From Sporosarcina sp. P32b (lineage in GTDB: Bacteria; Bacillota; Bacilli; Bacillales_A; Planococcaceae), in assembly GCF_002743335.1 (NCBI RefSeq), contig NZ_PDZB01000001.1, positions 1 through 64,000 of the forward strand: a stretch of DNA of 64,000 bases, read 5' to 3'. Shown here piece by piece: positions 46,088 to 54,399 of this stretch. The notes under the pieces are model-generated. The model made no database searches and had not been told where the DNA came from. It saw only the letters and a list, made by a program, of their open reading frames with translations. Each line of letters begins with the position of its first letter. Position 1 is the stretch's first letter. Made by a program: the position numbers and the translations under genes.

Positions 46088-47047
46088 ATGTGGAAAACTA
46101 GAGTGACGGAAATTTTTGGAATTGAATATCCGATTGTGCAAGGTGGGCTTGCGTATCTAGCTTATGCAGACCTCGCCGCTGCTGTTTCGGAAGCGGGGGG
46201 ACTCGGTCAAATCACTGCAATGAGTCTACCTTCACCAGAAGCATTAAAAGAAGAAATCCGCAAAGTTCGCCAAAAGACTGATAAACCTTTCAGTGTAAAT
46301 TTTGCGATTGGTAATCATGGTAGAACGTATGAAGCAATGGTGGAAGCGGCATTGGAAGAGAAAATCGATATTATATCGGTTACCGGGGGAAATCCTGCGC
46401 CGCTTTTTGATATGTTAACAGGCACTGATGTGAAAAAGATGGTATTGGTGGCTGCAAGAAGACAAGCGCAAAAAGCTGAAGAGATTGGTGCGGATGCTGT
46501 CATAGCGGTTGGACAAGAAGGTGGAGGACATTTAGGTCGTGATGATATTGGCACGATGGTTTTAATTCCAAGGATTGTAGATTCAGTCAGTATACCGGTC
46601 ATTGGATCGGGTGGTATTGGTGATGGACGGGGCTGGATGGCAGCCCAAGCACTCGGAGCAGAAGGAATCGAAATGGGTACTCGTTTCATAGCGACAAAAG
46701 AATGTGTCGATGCATCACCTGCTTATCTTGAAACTCTGTTGGCGAGCAGTGAACAAGATACAACGATTATCAAACGAACAATCGGTGCACCCGCACGTGC
46801 TTTATCGAATGACTGGACTGATAAAATTTTGAAGTTGGAAGCGGAAGATGCGGGTTACGAAGGACTGAAAACATTTATTAGTGGAGATGCAAATCGTAAG
46901 TTCATCCATGATGGTATAAAAGACCAAGGCTTTGGTTGGGGCGGTCAAGTAGCGGGTATGATTGAGGATGTCCCAAGCGTCGCCGAATTGTTTGAACGAA
47001 TGAAAAATGAAGCGAGTACTATACGAGAAAAATGGAGTGTCAGATAA
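46088..47047 (+). CDS. Nitronate monooxygenase family FMN enzyme
   Basis: This 319-aa FMN TIM-barrel protein has IVQGGLAYLAYADLAAAVSE at the start and the central AVGQEGGGHLGRDDIGTMVL and IGSGGIGDGRG phosphate-binding segments. Members oxidise alkyl nitronates such as propionate-3-nitronate or, in FabK-like forms, reduce enoyl-ACP; the GGHLGR pattern is shared, so the reaction is not settled. ATG 46088 is chosen behind GGGGGGA; the extension upstream lies in the pdh terminator. Confidence 0.82.
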   Translation: MWKTRVTEIFGIEYPIVQGGLAYLAYADLAAAVSEAGGLGQITAMSLPSPEALKEEIRKVRQKTDKPFSVNFAIGNHGRTYEAMVEAALEEKIDIISVTGGNPAPLFDMLTGTDVKKMVLVAARRQAQKAEEIGADAVIAVGQEGGGHLGRDDIGTMVLIPRIVDSVSIPVIGSGGIGDGRGWMAAQALGAEGIEMGTRFIATKECVDASPAYLETLLASSEQDTTIIKRTIGAPARALSNDWTDKILKLEAEDAGYEGLKTFISGDANRKFIHDGIKDQGFGWGGQVAGMIEDVPSVAELFERMKNEASTIREKWSVR

Positions 47048-47059
47048 GGAGAGAAGTAG

Positions 47060-47338
47060 ATGGCAGGTTATCAATATCCACTACGTGCGGATTGGTCAAC
47101 AGAAGAAATCGTGAAGGTGATCGATTTTTTCACAAAAGTGGAGCAAGCCTATGAATCAAATATCGAACGAGACGAATTTATGAGATACTATCGGGCTTTC
47201 AAAAGTGTAGTACCATCCATGGCTGAAGAAAAAACGCTATGCAAGGAATTTGAGGAAAGTAGTGACTATGTGGCGTTTCGTGTAGTGAAAGCGGCAAAAG
47301 AAAGCAAACCTGGCGAATTGCTAAAGGTGAAAAAATAA
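47060..47338 (+). CDS. yktA: UPF0223 family protein (YktA)
   Basis: This 92-aa protein starts MAGYQYPLRADWSTEEIVKV, matching the UPF0223 helical-bundle family. Function is unknown. It follows the monooxygenase gene by 12 bp (AAGGAGAG site) and is probably co-transcribed with it. In B. subtilis yktA also lies shortly after pdhABCD. Confidence 0.9.
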   Translation: MAGYQYPLRADWSTEEIVKVIDFFTKVEQAYESNIERDEFMRYYRAFKSVVPSMAEEKTLCKEFEESSDYVAFRVVKAAKESKPGELLKVKK

Positions 47339-47345
47339 ACAAAGC

Positions 47346-47376
47346 AAAAGACACCTATATCAAAAGGTGTCTTTTA
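47346..47376. terminator. Bidirectional terminator between yktA and yktB
   Basis: AAAAGACACCT (47346-47356) pairs with AGGTGTCTTTT (47365-47375). Confidence 0.88.
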
Positions 47377-47484
47377 TTATGATTTCACATGTAAATACAC
47401 TAATTTCTTCAGAATGCCAAATTAATTGATCGAGAATAAGAGTATTCGGGGGGAACAAGTATATGCAAATTGACAATTTTTATT

Positions 47485-48117
47485 TCACTCAAAAGAATGA
47501 ATAACTACATCATAAACAGGCAATAACTTCGTGAACGTATCTTCTGCGTACTCATAAAATTGCTCTTCGCTCATTTTAGATGCTTCATCTTTTGATAGAT
47601 GACGACCAACTAAAAACTCTGCTTTTTTCACGGTTTGCAGACGATCCAGCAATTTTTCGAGTCCTTCTGTCCCTACTTCACTAATGCGCTCAGCTTCAGG
47701 CTTCATGTGATCTCCGGAAACAACAAAATCTTTTGGTAACGAAGTAATAACTTCCATTTCATTTTCTAAACGTTCAGCGATCCCTTTTTTATCGGGATTT
47801 TCATAAATAATTGCCAGTACGATGAATAAATGAGTGCCCCATAAGCCAATCTGAAAGTGAGGTAACGCTTTATAACCTCGCTTAGCAGGAGCGAATGCCA
47901 CCCAGCTATCTCGTGGCGGATTTACAGTTCGTCTTGCGTGTTTTGCGACATGTGGAAAAAACTCACCCGTACCGTGTGCGGAAAGGCGGTGTGCAAAATG
48001 ATTTCCTAATTCTATGAACTTCGGTTGTATCTTTTCCTGCAAAGCTTTCATGCGATGATCCAAGCCATCAACGGTAAAAACATTAAAATCATTTGATGAC
48101 CAATAAGACTGAATCAA
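47485..48117 (-). CDS. yktB: DUF1054 / UPF0637 family protein (YktB)
   Basis: This 210-aa cytosolic protein carries the family segments FFPHVAKHARRTVNPPRDSWVA (17 residues of this are enough to place it) and LPHFQIGLWGTHLF. Function is unknown. The start is TTG 48117 with GGAGGAG upstream. It is the usual neighbour of yktA, here convergent to it. Confidence 0.9.
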   Translation of the reverse strand: MIQSYWSSNDFNVFTVDGLDHRMKALQEKIQPKFIELGNHFAHRLSAHGTGEFFPHVAKHARRTVNPPRDSWVAFAPAKRGYKALPHFQIGLWGTHLFIVLAIIYENPDKKGIAERLENEMEVITSLPKDFVVSGDHMKPEAERISEVGTEGLEKLLDRLQTVKKAEFLVGRHLSKDEASKMSEEQFYEYAEDTFTKLLPVYDVVIHSFE

Positions 48118-48273
48118 GAAAATCTCCTCCAGTTTGTAGTGACTACGTTTATCTTATCAGTAAACGGGGAATAATTTAAAATAACAAGGCTTCTAACCAC
48201 TAAAAGTCGGAATTTTTGCATATCTTACTAATAAGACGGTTAGAGCAAATATTAACTAAAAGGGGTGCTACTT

Positions 48274-48474
48274 ATGAAACAGGTCGTTCATTTTATCCGA
48301 AAAGAAGATGTTGAGAGAGAATATGTGAGAACTTTACAATTGGAATTGGATTATGAATTAGCTACTCTATACGACGCACTGCAAGACCAAGACACAGTTC
48401 AAGTTGATAAAAGTAAACTACGATTGACAGAAATTCACAATGAATTGGAGACACTTAATGTTTTCTCGATGTGA
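48274..48474 (+). CDS. Small protein, positional match to YkzI
   Basis: This 66-aa charged, mainly helical protein starts MKQVVHFIRKEDVEREYVR. AAAGGGGTG precedes ATG 48274. B. subtilis has a small gene (ykzI) at the same place between yktB and yktC, so orthology is likely by position; I cannot confirm it by sequence. Function is unknown. Confidence 0.7.
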   Translation: MKQVVHFIRKEDVEREYVRTLQLELDYELATLYDALQDQDTVQVDKSKLRLTEIHNELETLNVFSM

Positions 48475-48487
48475 GTATGGCTTAGTT

Positions 48488-48542
48488 AAAGACATCCCCA
48501 TTTACTTCAGAAATTGAAGGAAATGTGACGGGGTGTCTTTTT
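48488..48542 (+). terminator. Terminator of the YkzI-like gene
   Basis: AAAGACA-CCCC pairs with GGGG-TGTCTTT, with an inner CATTT.CTTC/GAAG.AAATG stem, then TTTTT. Confidence 0.85.
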
Positions 48543-48627
48543 ACTTAATATCCTATACCTGTTATCTCTTTTGTTCCGTTGTCCCTGTGTTATACTAGCG
48601 ATAGTCGGAATGGGAAGAGGTGGCAGA

Positions 48628-49419
48628 ATGAATCTTAATGCGATAGATCGATATGCGAAATCGTTAATCAAAGAGGCTGGCCACAAAATACGAGTGTCTT
48701 TTTTTAGTACAATTGACATCGATTCAAAGGCAGATGCTAATGATTTAGTTACCAATATCGATAGAGAAGTTGAAAGCTTTTTTGTTGAACGGGTAAGACA
48801 AGACTTTCCAGAGCATAAGATGGTTTCAGAAGAGGGATTTGGAGATAAGATTTCTTCGCTTGACGGAGTAATTTGGTTCCTAGATCCAATTGATGGAACG
48901 ATGAATTTTATCCATCAGAGAAGAAACTTTGCGATTTCATTGGGGATTTATGTAGACGGCGTGGGGATGCTGGGCTACATATATGATGTAATGCGAGATG
49001 AGTTATACCATGCAGCGAAAGGTGAAGGTGCTTATTTCAACGATGAGCGTCTGCCACAGCTGGAGGTCACACCACTTGAAGAAGCGATCATCGGCATCAA
49101 TGCTAGCTGGGTTGCGCCAAATCATCGAGTGGAAAACGAAAAAATTATTGAGCTCGTCACACGTTGCCGTGGAACGCGATCCTATGGTTCAGCAGCAATT
49201 GAGCTAGCCTATGTATCGTCTGGAAGAATTGACGCGTATATTTCTATGCGACTGGCACCTTGGGATATAGCTGGGGGAATTGTCATTGCGCAAGAAGTTG
49301 GAGCTATAGCAACGAATTTAGAAGGTGTGAGACCACATCTACTTGGATCTGACACATTTATTGTTACACGTCCAGGACTGCATGAGGAAATTTTATCAAA
49401 ATATATCCGACTAAAATAA
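48628..49419 (+). CDS. suhB: Inositol monophosphatase family protein (YktC/SuhB)
   Basis: This 263-aa Mg2+-dependent phosphatase has WFLDPIDGTMNF and RLAPWDIAGGIVIAQEVG, the two metal-site motifs, plus EEGFG. It probably cleaves myo-inositol phosphates or a related small sugar phosphate (some relatives act on NADP). ATG 48628 has GGGAAGAGG upstream; a frame extension to 48571 lacks a site. It occupies the yktC position. Confidence 0.87.
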   Translation: MNLNAIDRYAKSLIKEAGHKIRVSFFSTIDIDSKADANDLVTNIDREVESFFVERVRQDFPEHKMVSEEGFGDKISSLDGVIWFLDPIDGTMNFIHQRRNFAISLGIYVDGVGMLGYIYDVMRDELYHAAKGEGAYFNDERLPQLEVTPLEEAIIGINASWVAPNHRVENEKIIELVTRCRGTRSYGSAAIELAYVSSGRIDAYISMRLAPWDIAGGIVIAQEVGAIATNLEGVRPHLLGSDTFIVTRPGLHEEILSKYIRLK

Positions 49420-49420
49420 A

Positions 49421-49470
49421 AAAAGGGGCTGTTTGTTAAACCAAAATGGTTTAATGTACAGTCCCTTTGA
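49421..49470. terminator. Bidirectional terminator between suhB and ylaF
   Basis: AAAGGG-CTGT pairs with ACAG-CCCTTT, with inner AAACCA/TGGTTT. Confidence 0.8.
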
Positions 49471-49475
49471 GCTAT

Positions 49476-49661
49476 TTATAGCGTGCCTTCTCTACGCATA
49501 CGTGCTTTTGTTTTGAATCCATTACCCATTATTAATACTAGAGCGATTATCGCGAGAACGACAACTAATATGCTGCGCATACCTACTCCGATGCCAATAG
49601 CGGACATGGAAAGTACGGCGCCGAGTGAATAAATTACGAAAATCCACTTAATGTCTTTCAA
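49476..49661 (-). CDS. ylaF: DUF5325 family membrane protein (YlaF)
   Basis: This 61-aa protein has two hydrophobic helices (about 5-25 and 30-46) and a basic tail (KTKARMRREG). It matches the YlaF position next to typA. Function is unknown. AGGGA precedes the start on the minus strand; it is divergent from typA. Confidence 0.82.
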   Translation of the reverse strand: MKDIKWIFVIYSLGAVLSMSAIGIGVGMRSILVVVLAIIALVLIMGNGFKTKARMRREGTL

Positions 49662-49709
49662 AAAAATCCCTCCATATAAATTAAAATATTATTTAATTGG
49701 ACTATCTTG

Positions 49710-49718
49710 TGCTATAAT
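49710..49718 (+). promoter_or_regulatory. Extended -10 promoter of typA
   Basis: TGCTATAAT is a consensus extended -10 element 43 bp before typA; the -35 region is weak. Confidence 0.6.
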
Positions 49719-49761
49719 AACACAGTTGAACATCTGAAATAAAGATAAACGGAGTGAAAAA

Positions 49762-51603
49762 ATGACAAACGAACGTACTGATCTTAGAAATATTGCAATT
49801 ATTGCCCACGTAGACCATGGTAAAACGACATTGGTCGACCAATTACTTAAACAATCCGGTATTTTCCGGTCGAATGAGCACGTAGATGACCGCGCAATGG
49901 ACTCAAACGAACTAGAGCGTGAACGAGGAATTACGATTCTAGCTAAAAACACAGCTATTGAATATAATGACACAAAAATCAACATCTTGGATACACCAGG
50001 ACACGCTGACTTTGGTGGCGAAGTGGAAAGAATCTTGCGTATGGTTGACGGCGTAATTTTAGTTGTTGACGCATTCGAAGGATGTATGCCACAAACTCGA
50101 TTCGTATTGAAAAAGGCTTTGGAAACAAACTTGAAGCCAATTGTTGTAGTAAATAAAATTGACCGTGATTTCGCAAGACCAGAAGAAGTAGTAGACGAAG
50201 TACTTGAATTGTTCATCGAGCTTGATGCAAACGACGAGCAATTGGAATTCCCGGTTGTTTTTGCATCCGGATTCAATGGTACAGCAAGTCTTTCTCCTGA
50301 TCCTGAAACACAAGAAGACACATTACGTGTTCTTTATGAATCAATTCTTGAAAACATTCCATCACCAATCGACAACCGTGACGAGCCACTTCAGTTCCAA
50401 GTATCACTACTTGATTATAACGATTACGTTGGTCGTATCGGAATCGGACGTATTTTCCGTGGAACAATGAAAGTTGGAGAACAAGTCGCAGTTCTTAAGC
50501 GGGATGGCTCTGTAAAGACTTTACGTGTAACAAAATTATATGGTTTCTTAGGCTTGAAGAGAGTCGAAGTTGAAGAAGCGTACGCGGGTGACCTCGTAGC
50601 GGTTTCAGGAATGGGAGACATTGATGTCGGCGAGACAGTTTGTCCAACTGATCATCAAGAAGCACTTCCAGCACTTCATATCGATGAGCCAACGCTACAA
50701 ATGCGTTTCTTAGTAAATAACAGTCCATTCGCTGGTCGCGAAGGGAAATGGGTTACTTCACGTAAGATTCAAGAGCGTTTAGATCAACAGCTTGAGACAG
50801 ACGTTTCATTGCGTGTAGATCCAACTGATTCTCCAGACGAATGGATCGTATCTGGACGCGGAGAGCTTCATTTGTCCATTCTTATCGAGAATATGCGACG
50901 TGAAGGTTTCGAACTTCAAGTATCCAAGCCACAAGTAATCATCCGTGAAATCGATGGTAAGCGTAGCGAGCCATTCGAACGCGTTCAAATTGACGTGCCG
51001 GAAGAACATACTGGTTCAATCATTGAATCTATTGGTGAACGTAAAGGTGAAATGTTGGACATGATTAATAACGGTAACGGCCAAGTACGTTTGATCTTCT
51101 TGGTACCTGCTCGTGGATTGATCGGTTATACAACAGACTTCCTTACTTTAACTCGTGGATACGGTATCTTAAACCATACATTCGACAGCTATAAGCCAGT
51201 CACTACAGGTAAAATCGGTGGCAGACGTCACGGAGTACTTGTGTCTATGGAGAACGGTACAGTAACTGGTTATGGTGTTATGCAACTAGAAGATCGTGGA
51301 ACTATGTTTGTAGAGTCAGGTGTAGAAATTTATGCTGGTCAGGTAGTAGGCGAAAGTAACCGAGATAGCGATTTGACGATTAACTTAACGAAAATCAAGC
51401 ACGCTACTAACGTACGTTCAGCTTCTAAAGACCAAACTGTTACAACGAAAAAACCGCGTATTATGTCGCTTGAAGAAGCATTGCAATACATTGGTGATGA
51501 CGAGTACTGTGAAGTTACACCAGAATCTATTCGTATACGTAAAAAAGTTCTAGATAAGAGTGAACGTGAACGTGTAAATAAAAAGAAGAAACTTGGCGAA
51601 TAA
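49762..51603 (+). CDS. typA: Ribosome-associated GTPase TypA/BipA
   Basis: This 613-aa translational GTPase helps ribosome assembly and stress or cold adaptation. G1 AHVDHGKTTL, switch II DTPGHADFGGE and G4 NKIDR are present, followed by EF-G-like domains and the unique C-terminal domain. GGAGTG precedes the ATG. It is flanked by ylaF and ylaH as in B. subtilis. Confidence 0.96.
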   Translation: MTNERTDLRNIAIIAHVDHGKTTLVDQLLKQSGIFRSNEHVDDRAMDSNELERERGITILAKNTAIEYNDTKINILDTPGHADFGGEVERILRMVDGVILVVDAFEGCMPQTRFVLKKALETNLKPIVVVNKIDRDFARPEEVVDEVLELFIELDANDEQLEFPVVFASGFNGTASLSPDPETQEDTLRVLYESILENIPSPIDNRDEPLQFQVSLLDYNDYVGRIGIGRIFRGTMKVGEQVAVLKRDGSVKTLRVTKLYGFLGLKRVEVEEAYAGDLVAVSGMGDIDVGETVCPTDHQEALPALHIDEPTLQMRFLVNNSPFAGREGKWVTSRKIQERLDQQLETDVSLRVDPTDSPDEWIVSGRGELHLSILIENMRREGFELQVSKPQVIIREIDGKRSEPFERVQIDVPEEHTGSIIESIGERKGEMLDMINNGNGQVRLIFLVPARGLIGYTTDFLTLTRGYGILNHTFDSYKPVTTGKIGGRRHGVLVSMENGTVTGYGVMQLEDRGTMFVESGVEIYAGQVVGESNRDSDLTINLTKIKHATNVRSASKDQTVTTKKPRIMSLEEALQYIGDDEYCEVTPESIRIRKKVLDKSERERVNKKKKLGE

Positions 51604-51627
51604 TAAAGGTAGAAGGGAATGTATGGA

Positions 51628-51963
51628 ATGAGAGTTGAAGATTCAGAAATGGTCTACAATCGGTTGTCAGGAACTGCTCGTATAATTTATGAGTACGCGC
51701 CAAATTTCACGACAGCCGGCTATATTCTGTTTGCGCTCGTTTTCATCATGTCTGCTATTGTGTATAAACTCGGATTTGCGAGGAAGATCAGTTTTGGTCG
51801 AAATGTTATTATTTATACGTTCTTATTTATTGGCTGTATAATACTAACATTCTTAGCTTTCTTCCTTCCAATCGTAGAAGGACTGTTTGTGGCTGCTGCC
51901 ATTCTCATTATCTATCGTGTTCGACGAATGAATGAACATAAAAAAGACTCCGTTACTCAGTAA
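51628..51963 (+). CDS. ylaH: YlaH family membrane protein
   Basis: This 111-aa protein has three helices (about 30-47, 60-80, 83-100) with a basic Arg/Lys-rich end. Function is unknown. ATG 51628 is preferred because GAAGGGA lies 9 bp upstream; ATG 51619 touches that site. It follows typA by 24 bp and likely shares its transcript. Its last codons form the 5' arm of the terminator. Confidence 0.82.
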   Translation: MRVEDSEMVYNRLSGTARIIYEYAPNFTTAGYILFALVFIMSAIVYKLGFARKISFGRNVIIYTFLFIGCIILTFLAFFLPIVEGLFVAAAILIIYRVRRMNEHKKDSVTQ

Positions 51964-51975
51964 CGGAGTCTTTTT
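51941..51975. terminator. Bidirectional terminator overlapping the end of ylaH
   Basis: A perfect 17-bp stem AAAAAGACTCCGTTACT (51941-51957) pairs with 51959-51975 around a single visible loop base, so the tip must open. The stop codon lies in the stem. Confidence 0.88.
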
Positions 51976-51980
51976 ATTCA

Positions 51981-52184
51981 TTAAAAATCTTTTTCGGTAG
52001 GATCGGAACTGCGGTAGAAAACAAAATTACCAGTTGCAATCCGTTTCTCTGTCAAGCTGCCGATCCGCTCCCGACAAGTGGGACACATATACGTATGAAT
52101 GGGTCGGTTTCGTAATTTTTTGGCAAGTGGATTGTCATCCTCTAATTGATCGTTTTGGTCACATATGACACATTTAACGCGCAT
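51981..52184 (-). CDS. ylaI: YlaI family zinc-ribbon-like protein (DUF2197)
   Basis: This 67-aa protein starts MRVKCVICDQNDQL and has a second pair MCPTCRERI, giving a four-Cys zinc ribbon. GAAGGAG precedes ATG 52184. It lies 13 bp after the upstream minus-strand gene and is co-transcribed with it. Function is unknown. Confidence 0.87.
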   Translation of the reverse strand: MRVKCVICDQNDQLEDDNPLAKKLRNRPIHTYMCPTCRERIGSLTEKRIATGNFVFYRSSDPTEKDF

Positions 52185-52197
52185 TGGAATTTCTCCT

Positions 52198-52695
52198 TCA
52201 ATCCACTTGGATAGCCTGAACATAACGAATCGGTGAATCTTGATTCGAACCATCTTTAAACAGTACATGTACGGGACCGTCTTCTCGAAGAGGTTTACCG
52301 TTATGGCTGAATTTGAAAATAATGTTGGCTGCTTCCTCCAGTGGATATGTGTATTTTTCATCATTTGTAATGAGTGTAAAAGTTGTTGCGTTTGCTGATG
52401 GAACCGCATTGTGTATAAATGGTTTCAATACAATACCGAAGCTGCTTGACAACATTTTATCTTTTTCATATCTTTTTTCGCTTTTTAAAGTGGGTGGATA
52501 AGTTGCACCTTCCATAATTTCTCTGGACCAGTGTTTACCCATTCTTTCTTTATACTCTTCCATTTCATCTTTTTCGACAAAATCCTCCGAGAAAAATTCA
52601 TCCAGATCGATACGACGATCATCAAATATCCAAACAGTAGGATCTAATGTAATTACATGTTTCACATTCCCGGTAATCGGTATAATAAGTTCCAA
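52198..52695 (-). CDS. Conserved hypothetical protein, YlaL position
   Basis: This 165-aa cytosolic protein starts MELIIPITGNVKHVITLDPT and has the segments TVWIFDDRRIDLDEFF and KHWSREIMEGATYPPT, and ends VLFKDGSN..PIRYVQAI. No signal or membrane helix is seen. The start is TTG 52695 with GAGGAGG 7-8 bp upstream. Location between ylaI and ylaN fits ylaL. Function is unknown. Confidence 0.75.
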   Translation of the reverse strand: MELIIPITGNVKHVITLDPTVWIFDDRRIDLDEFFSEDFVEKDEMEEYKERMGKHWSREIMEGATYPPTLKSEKRYEKDKMLSSSFGIVLKPFIHNAVPSANATTFTLITNDEKYTYPLEEAANIIFKFSHNGKPLREDGPVHVLFKDGSNQDSPIRYVQAIQVD

Positions 52696-52872
52696 AATAT
52701 ATCCTCCTCAATCCATAGTCACTAGATTAAGTATACCTTTTCATAGAAGAAGTGAAAAGGATTTCATTTCAGTTCGTTTTTTTCATTGGGTAACACTTGC
52801 ATTTTGTAAGAGCAAAAGATACAATTTAGACATTAACAACTTGCGGGAATAATGAATAATGGGGGCGTCTCC

Positions 52873-53154
52873 ATGGATATAAAAGTTCAAGATACGTACA
52901 AAGAACAGGCCATGAAACAACTGCAAATCGATGCAGAGAAAATTGCAAAGCTGATCAAAGTTCAAATGGATAATTTAACGATGCCGCAATGTCCACTATA
53001 TGAGGAAGTGCTTGATACGCAAATGTACGGATTATCCCGTGAGATTGATTTTGCTGTTAAGCTAGGTCTAGTTGAACATGACAAAGGCCGTGAAATAATC
53101 TCTGTTTTGGAAAAAGAGTTAAATGTTTTACACGAACTGTATACAAAAAAATAA
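52873..53154 (+). CDS. ylaN: YlaN family protein (UPF0358)
   Basis: This 93-aa helical protein starts [20 protein letters not shown]; length equals that known for YlaN. In B. subtilis and Staphylococcus aureus it matters when iron is low and has been linked to Fur and iron handling. GGGGGCG precedes ATG 52873; an earlier in-frame ATG at 52852 has no site. Confidence 0.9.
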   Translation: MDIKVQDTYKEQAMKQLQIDAEKIAKLIKVQMDNLTMPQCPLYEEVLDTQMYGLSREIDFAVKLGLVEHDKGREIISVLEKELNVLHELYTKK

Positions 53155-53161
53155 ATGGAAG

Positions 53162-53192
53162 ACTCAAACTACTCCAACAGTTTGAGTTTTTT
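53162..53192 (+). terminator. ylaN terminator
   Basis: ACTCAAAC (53162-53169) pairs with GTTTGAGT (53180-53187), followed by T. The ftsW start lies only 21 bp further on. Confidence 0.82.
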
Positions 53193-53212
53193 ATTTAGGA
53201 CGAAGAGGTACT

Positions 53213-54388
53213 ATGAAAATGAAGACTTATATGAATCGAATTTTACGCAATTTTGACTATCCTTTATTTATCGTATATTTACTGCTCTGTTTATTTGGGT
53301 TAATTATGATTTACAGTGCAAGCATGGTATGGGCCGTGAATATTTATAACTTTGAACCTTCCCATTTCTTTAAGAAACAAGTAACAAACCTAGCCATTGC
53401 GATCCCGGCGTTTCTGTTAGTGTCCATTATTCCTTATAGACATTATAGAAATAAAAAGTTCTTGTCTGGCGCGTTAATCGTCATGTTTACTTTATTGGTC
53501 CTTGTAAAGTTCATCGGATTTGGTGATGCGGTAGGAGCGAAAAGCTGGCTTTCATTACCATTTGGAATAGGGAACTTACAGCCAACTGAAGTAGCGAAAA
53601 TTGCTTTTATCGTATATTTCTCAGGTGTTTTTGCCAATAAATATTATGCAGGAACATTGGATGAAATAAAAACCACTATCTTCCCAACATTTTCCGTTTT
53701 AACAGCCTCTCTTTTATTAGTTTTGTTGGAACCGGACTTTGGAGCAACTATGATTTTATTCCTTGTTGCTATATCGGTAATCATGGCCAGCGGAATGAAA
53801 GTGAAGAATTATCTGATCATCAGTCGTTTCTTTGCTTTGCTTGGCGTATTGATTGGGATTGTACTATGGATTAAGTGGGATACGGTCATGACTGTATCGC
53901 GTATGGGTCGCTTTCTAGCCTTTACGGATCCCTTTGAATACATACAAGGTTCAGGTCTGCAAATCGTTAACGGATACATTGCTATCGGTGCTGGAGGGCT
54001 CAAAGGAGTGGGTTTAGGAAACAGTATTCAGAAACTTGGCTATTTACCTGAGCCACATACAGATGTTATCATGGCAGTAATCTCTGAAGAAACTGGATTA
54101 CTCGGAACGACGCTTGTTCTTGGAGGTCTCTTTTTCATCGTGATGAGAGCGTTTACTGTTGCTTTGCGTACAAAAGACGCACATGCAAGAATGCTCGCAG
54201 CTGGTGTAGGTAGCTTGATAGCTATTCAAACACTGGTAAACTTAGGTGGATTGACAGGTTTGATTCCGTTAACAGGAGTTACATTGCCGTTTATCAGTTA
54301 TGGCGGTACATCTGTTGTGTTCTTGTCGATTGCGCTTGGTATATTGATGAACGTTTCGATGTTTGTGAAGTATGAGAGAACAGAGTAG
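53213..54388 (+). CDS. ftsW: SEDS-family cell division protein FtsW
   Basis: This 391-aa membrane protein has about ten helices and the SEDS signatures GAKSWLSLPFGIGNLQPTE and, near the end, LPFISYGGTSVVF. FtsW polymerises septal peptidoglycan with a class B PBP. It lies next to pycA, as ftsW (ylaO) does in B. subtilis, which favours FtsW over RodA. Confidence 0.9.
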   Translation: MKMKTYMNRILRNFDYPLFIVYLLLCLFGLIMIYSASMVWAVNIYNFEPSHFFKKQVTNLAIAIPAFLLVSIIPYRHYRNKKFLSGALIVMFTLLVLVKFIGFGDAVGAKSWLSLPFGIGNLQPTEVAKIAFIVYFSGVFANKYYAGTLDEIKTTIFPTFSVLTASLLLVLLEPDFGATMILFLVAISVIMASGMKVKNYLIISRFFALLGVLIGIVLWIKWDTVMTVSRMGRFLAFTDPFEYIQGSGLQIVNGYIAIGAGGLKGVGLGNSIQKLGYLPEPHTDVIMAVISEETGLLGTTLVLGGLFFIVMRAFTVALRTKDAHARMLAAGVGSLIAIQTLVNLGGLTGLIPLTGVTLPFISYGGTSVVFLSIALGILMNVSMFVKYERTE

Positions 54389-54399
54389 AGGGGATTGAT

